DNA of 64,000 nt from Embleya sp040605455 (GTDB taxonomy: Bacteria > Actinomycetota > Actinomycetes > Streptomycetales > Streptomycetaceae): NCBI RefSeq assembly GCF_040605455.1, contig NZ_JBEXCV010000015.1, forward strand, positions 1-64,000, given 5' to 3'. This document shows, in pieces, positions 9,001-17,399 of this stretch (its first letter is position 1; each line of letters opens with the position of its first letter). Position numbers and translations under genes: made by a program. The notes under the pieces were generated by a model. The model did not search any database. It was not told the DNA's origin and saw only the letters and a list, made by a program, of their open reading frames with translations.

Positions 9001-10815
9001 GCCGACCTCGACGAACTCGCCGCTTCCGGTGGGGCGATACCCCCTGTCGTCATCGTCGGCATCGATGGGACGGGCGCGGACGACGGCTATACACCCGCCG
9101 TAGTCGAGCGTGACCTCCACCGGGTGCTGCGGTGGACGCAGGACTGGCTCTCGGACGACCGGTTCTCCCAGTCACGCCTGGTCATCGTGACGCGGGCGGC
9201 GATCCACGACGACCGGGTTCCGCACACCGACCCCGCGGCGGCGGCGATCTGGGGATTCGTGCGCACCGCGCAGACCGAGAACCCGGGTCGGTTCACGCTC
9301 GTGGACACGGACGACCAGCCCGCCTCGTGGGCGGGCATCCCGGCGGCGGCCGCGACCGGAGAACCCCAGCTCAAGATCCGAGCCGGCATCGTGACCACCC
9401 CACAACTGGCCCCCGTCCGCGGTACATCCGCCGGTCGCGGGCCCATCGGCGGGGCGCCGGACGGTCCCGGTCTCGGGTCAGGGACGGTGCTGATCACGGG
9501 CGGTACCAGCGGCCTGGGGGCGATGCTGGCCCGGCACGTCGTGGAGCGGCACGGGGTGCGTCGGTTGGTGCTGGCCGGCAGGCGAGGGCCGGCGGCTCCG
9601 GCCGCGGCGGAACTGCGGCAGGAGTTGACCGCGGCGGGGGCGCAGGTCGAGGTCGTGGCCTGCGATGTCACCAGCCGTGAGTCCGTCGCCGAGCTGATCG
9701 CCGCGGTGCCGGACGAGCACCCGCTGACGGCGGTGATCCACTGCGCGGCCGTGCTGGACGACGGGGTCGTCGAGGCGTTGACCGAGGACCGCGTGGACTC
9801 GGTGCTGGCGCCGAAGGTGTACGGCGCCTGGCACCTGCACGAGTCGACCAGGCACCTGGATCTGTCCGCGTTCGTGCTGTTCTCCTCGATCGCGAGCGTG
9901 CTCGGGACGGCGGGCCAGGCCAACTACGCGGCGGCCAACGCGTTTCTCAACGGGCTCGCGGAAGCCCGTTCGGCCGCGGGGCTGCCGGCAAGCTCGTTGT
10001 GCTGGGGTTACTGGGCGGAACGCACCGAGATGGGCGCCGACCTCGGTGCGGCGGACATCGTGCGCCTGGAACGGCAGGGCGTGCAGCCGATGTCGTCGCA
10101 CGAGGGGCTCGCACTCTTCGACGCGGCGATCTCGCGGGACGAACCGGTGCTGGTGCCCGCGCGGCTGCATCTCGCGGCACCGGGCGCGCCGAGTGCGGGC
10201 CAAGCGGGTTCGCCGCTCCTGCGCACTCTGCTCGGGGCCCCTGCCGAACCCGGCGACCCGGGGGATCGGGAGGTCACCGACGCGGCGATCGCGCAGCAGG
10301 TGAGGTCGCTGCCACGGGCCGACGCGGAGGTGGTGCTGCTCGATGCCGTTCGGGCGGAGACCGCGATCGTCCTCGGTCACGCCGACCCCGGGAGGGTCGG
10401 TCCCGCTGCGGCCTTCCGGGACCTGGGGATCGATTCGCTCACCGCGCTGGAACTGCGGAACAAGCTGGCCGCGGTGACCGGCATGAAGCTGCCCGCCACG
10501 CTCGCGTTCGACTACCCGAACCCGAGCGCCCTCGCGCAGTTCCTGAACGCGGGTATCAACCCCGACTCCGGTACCGACCCGGAATCTTTGGCCGAGCGGC
10601 TGACCGAGGAGATCGAAGGACTGGGCGCCCGGCTGGAGGACGCGTTCCGTGAGCTCGGGGCAAAGGACAAGACCACCATTTCCACTCTGCTCGGCGAGCT
10701 GCAGGGCCGAGTCCGTTCGATGGTGAGCGATGGATCACCGGTCGGCATCGTCGACCGGATCAGTTCGGCATCAGCGGGCGAGCTTCTCTCGCTGCTGGAC
10801 AAAGAGCTCGGCTAG
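6019..10815 (+). CDS. type I PKS extension module 1, KS-AT-KR-ACP
   Basis: About 1598 residues. An N-terminal helix rich in Arg and Glu (docking type, 1-35) leads into KS (active Cys207 in DTACSSS). AT follows with GHSQG (Ser677) and an unusual selectivity loop, VPGHS (His780), which is neither HAFH (malonyl) nor YASH (methylmalonyl). KR has GGTSGLG from about 1161, Ser and Tyr1303 in the expected spacing, and an LDD motif, so an active B-type KR giving a D-configured hydroxyl is predicted. ACP has GIDSL (Ser1473), then a C-terminal docking tail. No DH or ER. GTG 6019 is chosen because GGGGGAGG at 6006-6013 sits 5 nt before it; a TTG at 6004 would lie on top of that site. A four-fold AlaProGlu repeat marks the KS-AT linker. 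Confidence 0.92.
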   Translation: MEDVDKLRSYLRRAVGDAQALRERVRELEESAREPIAVVGVGCRFPGGVTSPEGLWDVVSGGVDAMGDFPSDRGWDLAALYDPDPEARGKTYTRSGGFLPDLAEFDAPFFGISPREALAMDPQQRLMLETSWEALERAGIDPAGLRGSATGVFTGIYAVDYGPRMGGGAADEVEGFAIAGTYTSVASGRVAYVLGLEGPAVSVDTACSSSLVAVHHAARSLRSGECTLALAGGVSVLPTPGLFVEVARQRGLSADGRCKSFAEAADGTGWGEGAGVLVLERLSHARRNGRRILAVIRGSAINQDGASNGLTAPNGLAQQRVIRAALADAGLSLGEVDAVEAHGTGTKLGDPIEAEALLATYGQDRDPAGPLWLGSLKSNIGHTQAAAGVGGMIKMIMAMRHGVLPKTLHVDRPTPHVDWSAGAVELLTETREWPGAPGRPRRAGVSSFGVSGTNAHLILEEAPEAPEAPEAPETGEAPVRAVVDSATGPVPTGVPAAVPWVLSARSAQALREQTLRLRDRVAAAPDLPVAEVGSSLVATRSLFEHRRVVIGADRDELLAGLAAVAEGTRTPAGVVSGVAKPVGKTVFVFPGQGWQWVGMGRELWESSPVFAEQMRACAKALEPWLSWSLIDTVCGGPEAADLDRIDVVQPVLFAMMLSLSRVWRSLGVTPDAVIGHSQGEIAAACAAGALTLADAAKIVALRSRLLATSTQDGGMAGIVAPEDRVRELLGPWESRVAIAAVNGPYSTTVSGEAPAVRELIAHCEAQRVRARWIPASVPGHSPLMDRFEDRLRDELGRITPVSSPVAFYSTVTGGLIDTMELDAAYWFRNLREPVRFEAGMNRLLEQGHGAFIEVSPHPLLTVNIREMLDATPDSAGVVVGSLRRGDGGPARLYRSAAEAFVAGVAVSWETAFPGRDGRWVELPTYAFQRQRYWLNTPDETIGKPTEPSFDHRDSLFRVDWAPLPAPSGEAAGRYGVPATPVAVGASPGRGEAIFADLDELAASGGAIPPVVIVGIDGTGADDGYTPAVVERDLHRVLRWTQDWLSDDRFSQSRLVIVTRAAIHDDRVPHTDPAAAAIWGFVRTAQTENPGRFTLVDTDDQPASWAGIPAAAATGEPQLKIRAGIVTTPQLAPVRGTSAGRGPIGGAPDGPGLGSGTVLITGGTSGLGAMLARHVVERHGVRRLVLAGRRGPAAPAAAELRQELTAAGAQVEVVACDVTSRESVAELIAAVPDEHPLTAVIHCAAVLDDGVVEALTEDRVDSVLAPKVYGAWHLHESTRHLDLSAFVLFSSIASVLGTAGQANYAAANAFLNGLAEARSAAGLPASSLCWGYWAERTEMGADLGAADIVRLERQGVQPMSSHEGLALFDAAISRDEPVLVPARLHLAAPGAPSAGQAGSPLLRTLLGAPAEPGDPGDREVTDAAIAQQVRSLPRADAEVVLLDAVRAETAIVLGHADPGRVGPAAAFRDLGIDSLTALELRNKLAAVTGMKLPATLAFDYPNPSALAQFLNAGINPDSGTDPESLAERLTEEIEGLGARLEDAFRELGAKDKTTISTLLGELQGRVRSMVSDGSPVGIVDRISSASAGELLSLLDKELG
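7402..7437 (+). repeat. 9-bp minisatellite (four units) in the KS-AT linker
   Basis: GCACCCGAG is repeated four times without interruption and encodes Ala-Pro-Glu x4 just after the KS of module 1. Each unit is a multiple of three, so copy changes would lengthen or shorten the linker without a frameshift. Confidence 0.8.
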
Positions 10816-10824
10816 GGGAGAGCG

Positions 10825-13800
10825 ATGACAAACGACAACAACGCCGATGTTCTCGACTACCTCAAGCGCACATCGATCGAGCTGATCGAGACACGTCAGC
10901 GCCTGCAAGAGCTGACGGAGGCCGCTGCCGAGCCCATCGCGGTCGTGGGTGTCGCCTGCCGTTTCCCGGGTGGGGTGGCGACCCCGGAGGCGTTGTGGGA
11001 CCTGGTGCGGGCGGGCCGGGACGCGGTGTCGGACTTCCCGGACGACCGCAACTGGGACCTGGAGGCTCTGTACGACCCGGATCCGGATCGGCCGGGTACC
11101 TGTTACACGCGCTCCGGCGGGTTCCTGCGCGACGCGGGTGATTTCGACGCCGAGTTCTTCGGCATCAACCCGCGCGAGGCGCTGGCCGCCGACCCGCAGC
11201 AGCGGTTGCTCCTGGAGACGTCGTGGGAGTCCCTGGAACGAGCCGGTATCGACCCGCAGACCCTGCGCGGCAGCGACACCGGCGTCTTCGCCGGTCTGGC
11301 GTACTTCGGGTACGGGAACCACCTCTTCACCCCCGAGATCATCTCGGGCTACGCGCAGACCGGTTCCCTGCTGAGCGTGGCGTCCGGTCGCGTGGCGTAC
11401 GCGCTGGGCCTGGAGGGCCCGGCGGTGTCGACCGACACCGCGTGCTCGTCGTCGTTGGTGGCGGTGCACCAGGCGGTGCAGTCGCTGCGACAGGGCGAAT
11501 GCGCGCTGGCCCTGGCCGGGGGCGTCACCGTCATGGCGACGACGCAGGTGTTCAGGGAGATGTCGCGGCAGCGGGGCCTGGCGGTGGACGGCCGGTGCAA
11601 GGCGTTCGCCGACGCGGCGGACGGCACCGGCTTCTCCGAGGGCGCGGGCGTGCTGGTGCTGGAGCGGTTGTCGCACGCGCGGCGCAACGGGCGTCGGATC
11701 CTGGCGGTGATCCGGGGCTCGGCGATCAACCAGGACGGGGCGTCCAACGGATTGACCGCGCCGAACGGGCCGGCGCAACAGCGGGTGATCCGGGCGGCGT
11801 TGGTGAACTCCCGGTTGCAGGCGAGCGATGTGGACGTGGTGGAGGCGCACGGGACCGGCACGAAGCTGGGCGATCCGATCGAGGCGCAGGCGGTGCTGGC
11901 CACCTACGGGCAGGACCGGGACGCCGGTCGGCCGCTGTGGCTAGGGTCGTTGAAGTCGAACCTCGGCCACACGCAGGCGGCCGCGGGCGTCGGCGGGATG
12001 ATCAAGATGATCATGGCGATGCGGCACGGGGTACTGCCCGGCACACTGCACGTGGACCGCCCGTCGACACACGTGGACTGGTCGGCCGGGGCGGTGGAAC
12101 TGCTGACCGAGGCCCGCGAGTGGCCGAGCACGCCGGGGCGGCCCCGGCGGGCCGGCGTGTCCGCCTTCGGAGCCAGTGGCACCAATGCGCACCTGATCCT
12201 GGAGGAGGCCCCCGAGGAAGAGACGGTGCCCGACGCCGCCGATCAAGTGCCCGGCAGTACCGCCGGGTTGGTGCCGTGGGTCGTGTCGGCGCGGTCGGCG
12301 GGGGCGCTGCGGGCGCAGGCGCAGAAGCTGCGCGATTTCGCCGCCGCCGATGCGGACCCGGATGTCGTCGACATCGGGTGGTCGCTGGTGTCGAGCAGGT
12401 CGCGGTTCGAGCATCGCGCGGTGGTGCTGGGGCGGGACCGGGACGAGTTGGTCGGCGGCCTGACCTCGTTGAGCAACGGTGTGGAGTCCGCCGCAGTCGT
12501 CCGGGGCGTCGCCGGGGAAGTGGGCGGAGTCGTCTTCATGTTCCCCGGGCAGGGAACGCAGTGGGCGGGCACGGCAAGGCAGTTGTACGACACCTTCCCC
12601 GTCTTCGCGCACACCCTCGACGAGATCTGCGAACACTTCGATGCACACCTCCCCTACGCCCTCAAGCCCCTGCTCCTCGCCGACGCGCCCGCGAAGGGCA
12701 GGGCGGGTCGGACCGACATCGCGCAGCCGGCGTTGTTCGCGCTGGAGGTCGGCCGGTACCGGCTCATGGTGAGTATCTGCGGGCAGCCGGACCACCTGAT
12801 CGGCCACTCCGTCGGCGAGATCGCGGCCGCCTACGTGTCCGGAGCCCTGGACCTGGACAGTGCGACAAGGCTCGTGGCCGCTCGCGGACGGGTGATGCAG
12901 ACGGTCGGCGAGCGGGGTGCCATGCTGGCGGTACGCGCCTCGGAGGAGGAAGTGGGCGCTCTGCTCGGCCGGTACGACCGCGTCGGTATCGCCGCCGTCA
13001 ACGGCCCGGAATCGGTCGTGGTCTCGGGCAGCCGCGACGCGGTACACGAACTCCGGGAAAAGCTCGTCGCCGGCGGCACGTCGGCGAAACTGCTCGACGT
13101 CGACCACGCGTTCCACTCCCCGCTGATGGACTCGATCCTGGACGAGTTCGCGGGCTCGATCGGCGAACTCCCCGCGGGCCGCATGTCGATCCCGGTCGTG
13201 TCGACCAGGTCGGGCCGCGAGGCCACGATCGAGGAGTTGACCTCCGTCGCGCACTGGGTCGACCACGTCCGCGCACCCGTTCGCTTCTTCGACGCGGTGG
13301 AATGCGCCCGTGCGTTCGGGGCGAACGTCTTCCTCGAAGTGGGGCCGGGAGCGACCCTCACGAGCATCACCAAGGAGGCCTTCGCCGGCGAGGGTGTGGA
13401 CGACGCGGTGGTCCTGTCGTCGTCGCGGCGAGGCCGCGGGGCGGTGGAGGCGCTGCTCGGCTCGCTGGCCCAGCTGCACGTCCGGGGCGGGGCGGTGGAC
13501 TGGGGCACGCTGTTCGGGGCGCGTCGGCGGGTGGATCTGCCGACGTACGCGTTCCAGCGGCAGCGGTACTGGCTGGACTTCCTGGCCGGGATGGGGTCGG
13601 CGGACGTGGCCTTTGCCGGACTTTCGGCTCCGGAGCACCCGTTGCTGGGCGCCGTGGTGGACCACCCCGGCACCGACGAGGTGGTGTTCACCGACCTGTG
13701 GTCCCTGCGGACCCACGACTGGCTGGCCGATCACGCCGTGTTCGGCGCGGTGGTCGTACCGGCGACGGCCTACCTGGACCTGGCGCTGTCGGTGGGCGAC

Positions 13801-16800
13801 TTCGTCGGGTGTGCCGCGATCGAGGAACTCTCCTTGGAAGTTCCCCTGATTCTTCCCGACTCGGGCGGCGTGCGGGTGCGGGTCGTCGTCGGTGCGGCGG
13901 ACGAGACGGGACACCGTTCCCTGGACGTGTACTCGCGTCCCGACGCGGACGGCCGGACGACGGGCGGCTGGACCCGGCACGCGACGGGGAGTCTGGCACC
14001 GAGCGCACCGCCTGCGGCCGCAAGGACCGATGACGCGCCATCACTTGCCGTGTGGCCACCGATCGGGGCGCGACAGCTCGACATCGACGGTCTCTACGAC
14101 TCCTTCGCGGACGCGGGTTTCGTCTACGGTCCGACCTTCCGCGGGCTGCGCGAAGTCTGGCGGCGCGGTGACGACCTCTTCGCGCTGGCCACGTTGCCGG
14201 TGACCGCCGAGGGCTCCACCGGCGGCGGGTTCGCGCTGCATCCGGCGCTGATCGACTCCGTGCTGCACGCGGTGGTGGCCGGCGGTGTCATCGAAGTGAC
14301 GGACGGCCAGGGCTGGATGCCCTTCTCGTGGTCCGGCGTGGAGCAGGTCGGGGAGTGCGGCCCGAGCGTGAAGGTCCGGATCTCCCCGACCGGCGAGGGC
14401 GTCGTGTCGGTGACGATCACCGAAGAGCACGGCCGCGAGATCGCTCACGTCGAGGCGTTGACGTTCCGACCGGCGAGTGTCGAGCAACTGCGCTCGGCGC
14501 GCGGCGGGCACGAGCAATCGCTGTACGAACTGGAATGGCGACCGGTCCGGCAGAGCACGCGGGAAACCTACCGCGAGCGGTGGGGCGTTCTCGGCGCGAA
14601 GAACGGCCCGGCCTCTCGACTCGGCGCGGTGGGTGGCGACAGTGTCGTGTTCCACGAGTCGATGGACGACGTCGTCTCGGGGGAGGTGCCCCGGCACCTC
14701 GTCCTGTGCCCGGACGACTTCGTCGCCGCCGACTCCGACCTGTTCGCCGCGGTCGGCAGCGCGGACGCGCGCGTGCTGGAGTGGGTCCAGCGGTTCCTCG
14801 CCGAGGAGCGGCTCGCCGGATCCACGCTGGTGATTCTCACCCATCTGGCCCTCGACACCGGTGGCGGGGAGAGCGTCGAAAGCCTGCCCGGCGCGTCGGT
14901 GTGGGGCCTGATCCGGTCCGCCCAGACCGAGCACCCCGGCAGGTTCCGGCTGGTGGACGTCGACGACGACGAAACATCCTGGGCAAGCTTCCCCGACGCG
15001 CTCGCCATCGGTGAAGAGCAACTGGCACTGCGTGGCGGCACCTACCTCGCCCCCCGCATGACGCCGACCTCACCCGCGAACAACCGGATCGAGCCACCGG
15101 CGGCCGGCGCACACCGGCTGGGCATCCCGAGCAAGGGGACGCTGGAGAACCTGACCTGGGTTCCCTGCCCCGAGGTGGAAGAGCCCCTCACGAGCGGGCA
15201 GGTTCGTATCTCCGTGCACGCCGCGGGACTCAACTTCCGAGACGTCACGATCGCTCTGGGGCTGGTGGACAGAACGGCCATCGATGCCGGGATCGGCAGT
15301 GAGGGCGCCGGAACCGTGCTGGAGGTGGCGGACGATGTGACAAGTCTTTCGCCGGGCGACCGGGTGATGGGCATCTTCTCCGGCGCCTTCGGCCGCGTGG
15401 CCGTGGCGGATCACCGCCTGCTCATGCCCATCCCCGACGGGTGGAGCTACGCCGAGGCGGCGTCCGTGCCGGGCGCCTACCTCACCGCCTACTACGCGCT
15501 CTTTCATGTGACGAACCTCGAGAAGGGCCAACGGATTCTCGTCCACGCCGCGGCAGGTGGTGTGGGGATGGCCGCCGTGCAACTGGCGAAGCACGTCGGT
15601 GCCGAGATCTACGGCACCGCGAGCTTGGCCAAGTGGCCCACCCTGCGCGGTCTGGGACTGGACGACGAGCACCTGGCGTCGTCGCGGAACCTGGAGTTCG
15701 CGGAGAATTTCCTGGACTCCTCCGGCGGTCGCGGTGTCGACGTCGTGCTGAACTCCCTCGCACACACCTACGTCGACGCCTCGCTGACGCTGCTCCCCAA
15801 GGGCGGGAGCTTCATCGAGATGGGGAAGACGGACATCCGCGATCCCCGACAGGTGGCGGCCGACCATCCCGGGGTCGACTACCAGGCCTTCGACCTCTAC
15901 GAGGCGGGCCCGGACCTGATCAACGAGATGTTCCGGGCCGTCATGGAGCTGTTCGCCGACGGGCGGGTGCGCCCGAACCCGATCTCCGTCCGCAACATCC
16001 GCGACGCGCGTAAGACATTTCGCGAGATGAGCCAGGGCCGTCACATCGGCAAGCTGGTCTTCGACATGGGTGACGGCTTCGGCGGTGGGACCGTGCTGGT
16101 CACCGGCGGGACCGGAGGAGTGGGCTCGCTGGTGGCGCGGCACCTCGTCACCGAACACGGTGTGCGCAGCCTGGTGCTGGCCGGCCGTCGAGGAATGGCG
16201 GCCGACGGGGCGCGCGAACTCGTTTCCGACCTGGAGGGAGCGGGCGCGGTCGTCAGCGTCGTGCAATGCGATGTCGCGGACCGCGCCGCCGTGGCGCGGA
16301 TGCTCGCGGACATGCCCCGTGAGTACCCGCTGACGGCGGTCGTGCACGCGGCCGGTGTGCTGGCGGACGGCACCCTGGAGTCGCTGACCCCGGAGAGCCT
16401 CGATCGGGTGTTGCGCGCCAAAGCCGGCGGTGCGGTCAACCTGCACGAGCTGACCGGGGAACACACCCTGACGGCGTTCATTCTGTTCTCCGCCCTCGCG
16501 GGCACGCTCGGCACCGCAGGACAGGCGAACTACGCGGCGGCGAACGGGTTCCTGGACGGTCTGGCAGCGCAGCGCAGGGCGTCCGGCCTGGTCGGTACCT
16601 CGCTGTGCTGGGGCTGGTGGGAGCAACGCAGCGGGATGACCGAGGACCTGGACGAGGTCGACCTCTCCCGGATCCGGCGGATGGGCATCGCCGAGATGCC
16701 GACACCGCAGGCACTGGCCCTGTTCGACGCGGCGTGCGCGATCGACAAGCCGGTCCTCATCCCGGCTCGGGTGGACGTCTCGGCGCTGCGGAGCAGGGCC

Positions 16801-17397
16801 GCCGACGAGGTGCCGCTCGTCCTGCGCGGCCTCGTCGACGGCGGTCGCCCGCTTCGGAACAGGGCGAGCACGATCGGGGACGGCGACCCCCTCGGCCTGC
16901 CCGCCAGGCTGGTCACCCTGGCGGAGGGCGAGGCGGAGGCGGCCGTGCTGGACTGGGTCCGCGACCAGGTCGCCATCGTGCTCGGACACCCGGCCGGCGC
17001 GGCCATCGACGCCGACCAGGCGTTCACCCACCTCGGATTCGACTCGCTGACCTCGGTCGAACTGTGCAACCGGCTGGCCTCCTCGACCGGACTGCGGCTG
17101 CCGTCCACCCTGGTCTTCAGCTACCCGACACCGCGCGAGCTGGGTCGACACATATCCGGCCTGCTGCGTCCGGCAGCGCGGCCAAGCTCGGCCGAGGACG
17201 CGGAGATCCGAGAAGTGCTGCGGAACGTCCCGATCGACAGGCTGCGGAGCGCGGGCCTCCTGGAGCTGGTCCTGGCGTGCGCCAACCCGCCTCGGTCGAA
17301 CGTCGAGGAGCAGGTGCCGAACGCGGACGCGGGCGAACTGGCGGCCCTGGACCTGGAAGCACTCGTCGACCTGGCTCTGGATGAGAGGGACAAGTGA
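10825..17397 (+). CDS. type I PKS extension module 2, KS-AT-DH-ER-KR-ACP
   Basis: 2190 residues with a full reductive set. KS Cys207; AT with GHSVG (Ser662) and HAFH (761-764), so malonyl-specific. DH has HAVFGAVVVP with His970 and Asp1144 in LIDSVLH. ER has the NADPH loop HAAAGGVG from 1574. KR has GGTGGVG from 1761 and Tyr1903, but the catalytic Ser position (13 before Tyr) is Ala1890: it reads FSALAG where module 1 reads FSSIAS. ACP has GFDSL (Ser2074). If the KR is active, this module delivers a saturated two-carbon unit; if not, DH and ER have no substrate. ATG 10825 follows GGGGAGAG, which overlaps the TAG of the previous gene. Its stop abuts the next start, consistent with one transcript. 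Confidence 0.93.
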   Translation: MTNDNNADVLDYLKRTSIELIETRQRLQELTEAAAEPIAVVGVACRFPGGVATPEALWDLVRAGRDAVSDFPDDRNWDLEALYDPDPDRPGTCYTRSGGFLRDAGDFDAEFFGINPREALAADPQQRLLLETSWESLERAGIDPQTLRGSDTGVFAGLAYFGYGNHLFTPEIISGYAQTGSLLSVASGRVAYALGLEGPAVSTDTACSSSLVAVHQAVQSLRQGECALALAGGVTVMATTQVFREMSRQRGLAVDGRCKAFADAADGTGFSEGAGVLVLERLSHARRNGRRILAVIRGSAINQDGASNGLTAPNGPAQQRVIRAALVNSRLQASDVDVVEAHGTGTKLGDPIEAQAVLATYGQDRDAGRPLWLGSLKSNLGHTQAAAGVGGMIKMIMAMRHGVLPGTLHVDRPSTHVDWSAGAVELLTEAREWPSTPGRPRRAGVSAFGASGTNAHLILEEAPEEETVPDAADQVPGSTAGLVPWVVSARSAGALRAQAQKLRDFAAADADPDVVDIGWSLVSSRSRFEHRAVVLGRDRDELVGGLTSLSNGVESAAVVRGVAGEVGGVVFMFPGQGTQWAGTARQLYDTFPVFAHTLDEICEHFDAHLPYALKPLLLADAPAKGRAGRTDIAQPALFALEVGRYRLMVSICGQPDHLIGHSVGEIAAAYVSGALDLDSATRLVAARGRVMQTVGERGAMLAVRASEEEVGALLGRYDRVGIAAVNGPESVVVSGSRDAVHELREKLVAGGTSAKLLDVDHAFHSPLMDSILDEFAGSIGELPAGRMSIPVVSTRSGREATIEELTSVAHWVDHVRAPVRFFDAVECARAFGANVFLEVGPGATLTSITKEAFAGEGVDDAVVLSSSRRGRGAVEALLGSLAQLHVRGGAVDWGTLFGARRRVDLPTYAFQRQRYWLDFLAGMGSADVAFAGLSAPEHPLLGAVVDHPGTDEVVFTDLWSLRTHDWLADHAVFGAVVVPATAYLDLALSVGDFVGCAAIEELSLEVPLILPDSGGVRVRVVVGAADETGHRSLDVYSRPDADGRTTGGWTRHATGSLAPSAPPAAARTDDAPSLAVWPPIGARQLDIDGLYDSFADAGFVYGPTFRGLREVWRRGDDLFALATLPVTAEGSTGGGFALHPALIDSVLHAVVAGGVIEVTDGQGWMPFSWSGVEQVGECGPSVKVRISPTGEGVVSVTITEEHGREIAHVEALTFRPASVEQLRSARGGHEQSLYELEWRPVRQSTRETYRERWGVLGAKNGPASRLGAVGGDSVVFHESMDDVVSGEVPRHLVLCPDDFVAADSDLFAAVGSADARVLEWVQRFLAEERLAGSTLVILTHLALDTGGGESVESLPGASVWGLIRSAQTEHPGRFRLVDVDDDETSWASFPDALAIGEEQLALRGGTYLAPRMTPTSPANNRIEPPAAGAHRLGIPSKGTLENLTWVPCPEVEEPLTSGQVRISVHAAGLNFRDVTIALGLVDRTAIDAGIGSEGAGTVLEVADDVTSLSPGDRVMGIFSGAFGRVAVADHRLLMPIPDGWSYAEAASVPGAYLTAYYALFHVTNLEKGQRILVHAAAGGVGMAAVQLAKHVGAEIYGTASLAKWPTLRGLGLDDEHLASSRNLEFAENFLDSSGGRGVDVVLNSLAHTYVDASLTLLPKGGSFIEMGKTDIRDPRQVAADHPGVDYQAFDLYEAGPDLINEMFRAVMELFADGRVRPNPISVRNIRDARKTFREMSQGRHIGKLVFDMGDGFGGGTVLVTGGTGGVGSLVARHLVTEHGVRSLVLAGRRGMAADGARELVSDLEGAGAVVSVVQCDVADRAAVARMLADMPREYPLTAVVHAAGVLADGTLESLTPESLDRVLRAKAGGAVNLHELTGEHTLTAFILFSALAGTLGTAGQANYAAANGFLDGLAAQRRASGLVGTSLCWGWWEQRSGMTEDLDEVDLSRIRRMGIAEMPTPQALALFDAACAIDKPVLIPARVDVSALRSRAADEVPLVLRGLVDGGRPLRNRASTIGDGDPLGLPARLVTLAEGEAEAAVLDWVRDQVAIVLGHPAGAAIDADQAFTHLGFDSLTSVELCNRLASSTGLRLPSTLVFSYPTPRELGRHISGLLRPAARPSSAEDAEIREVLRNVPIDRLRSAGLLELVLACANPPRSNVEEQVPNADAGELAALDLEALVDLALDERDK

Positions 17398-17399
17398 CC

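Noticed and set aside
5566..9120. Long minus-strand open frame opposite PKS module 1
   Set aside because: No domain is recognisable; it is a GC-skew shadow of the KS and AT coding sequence.
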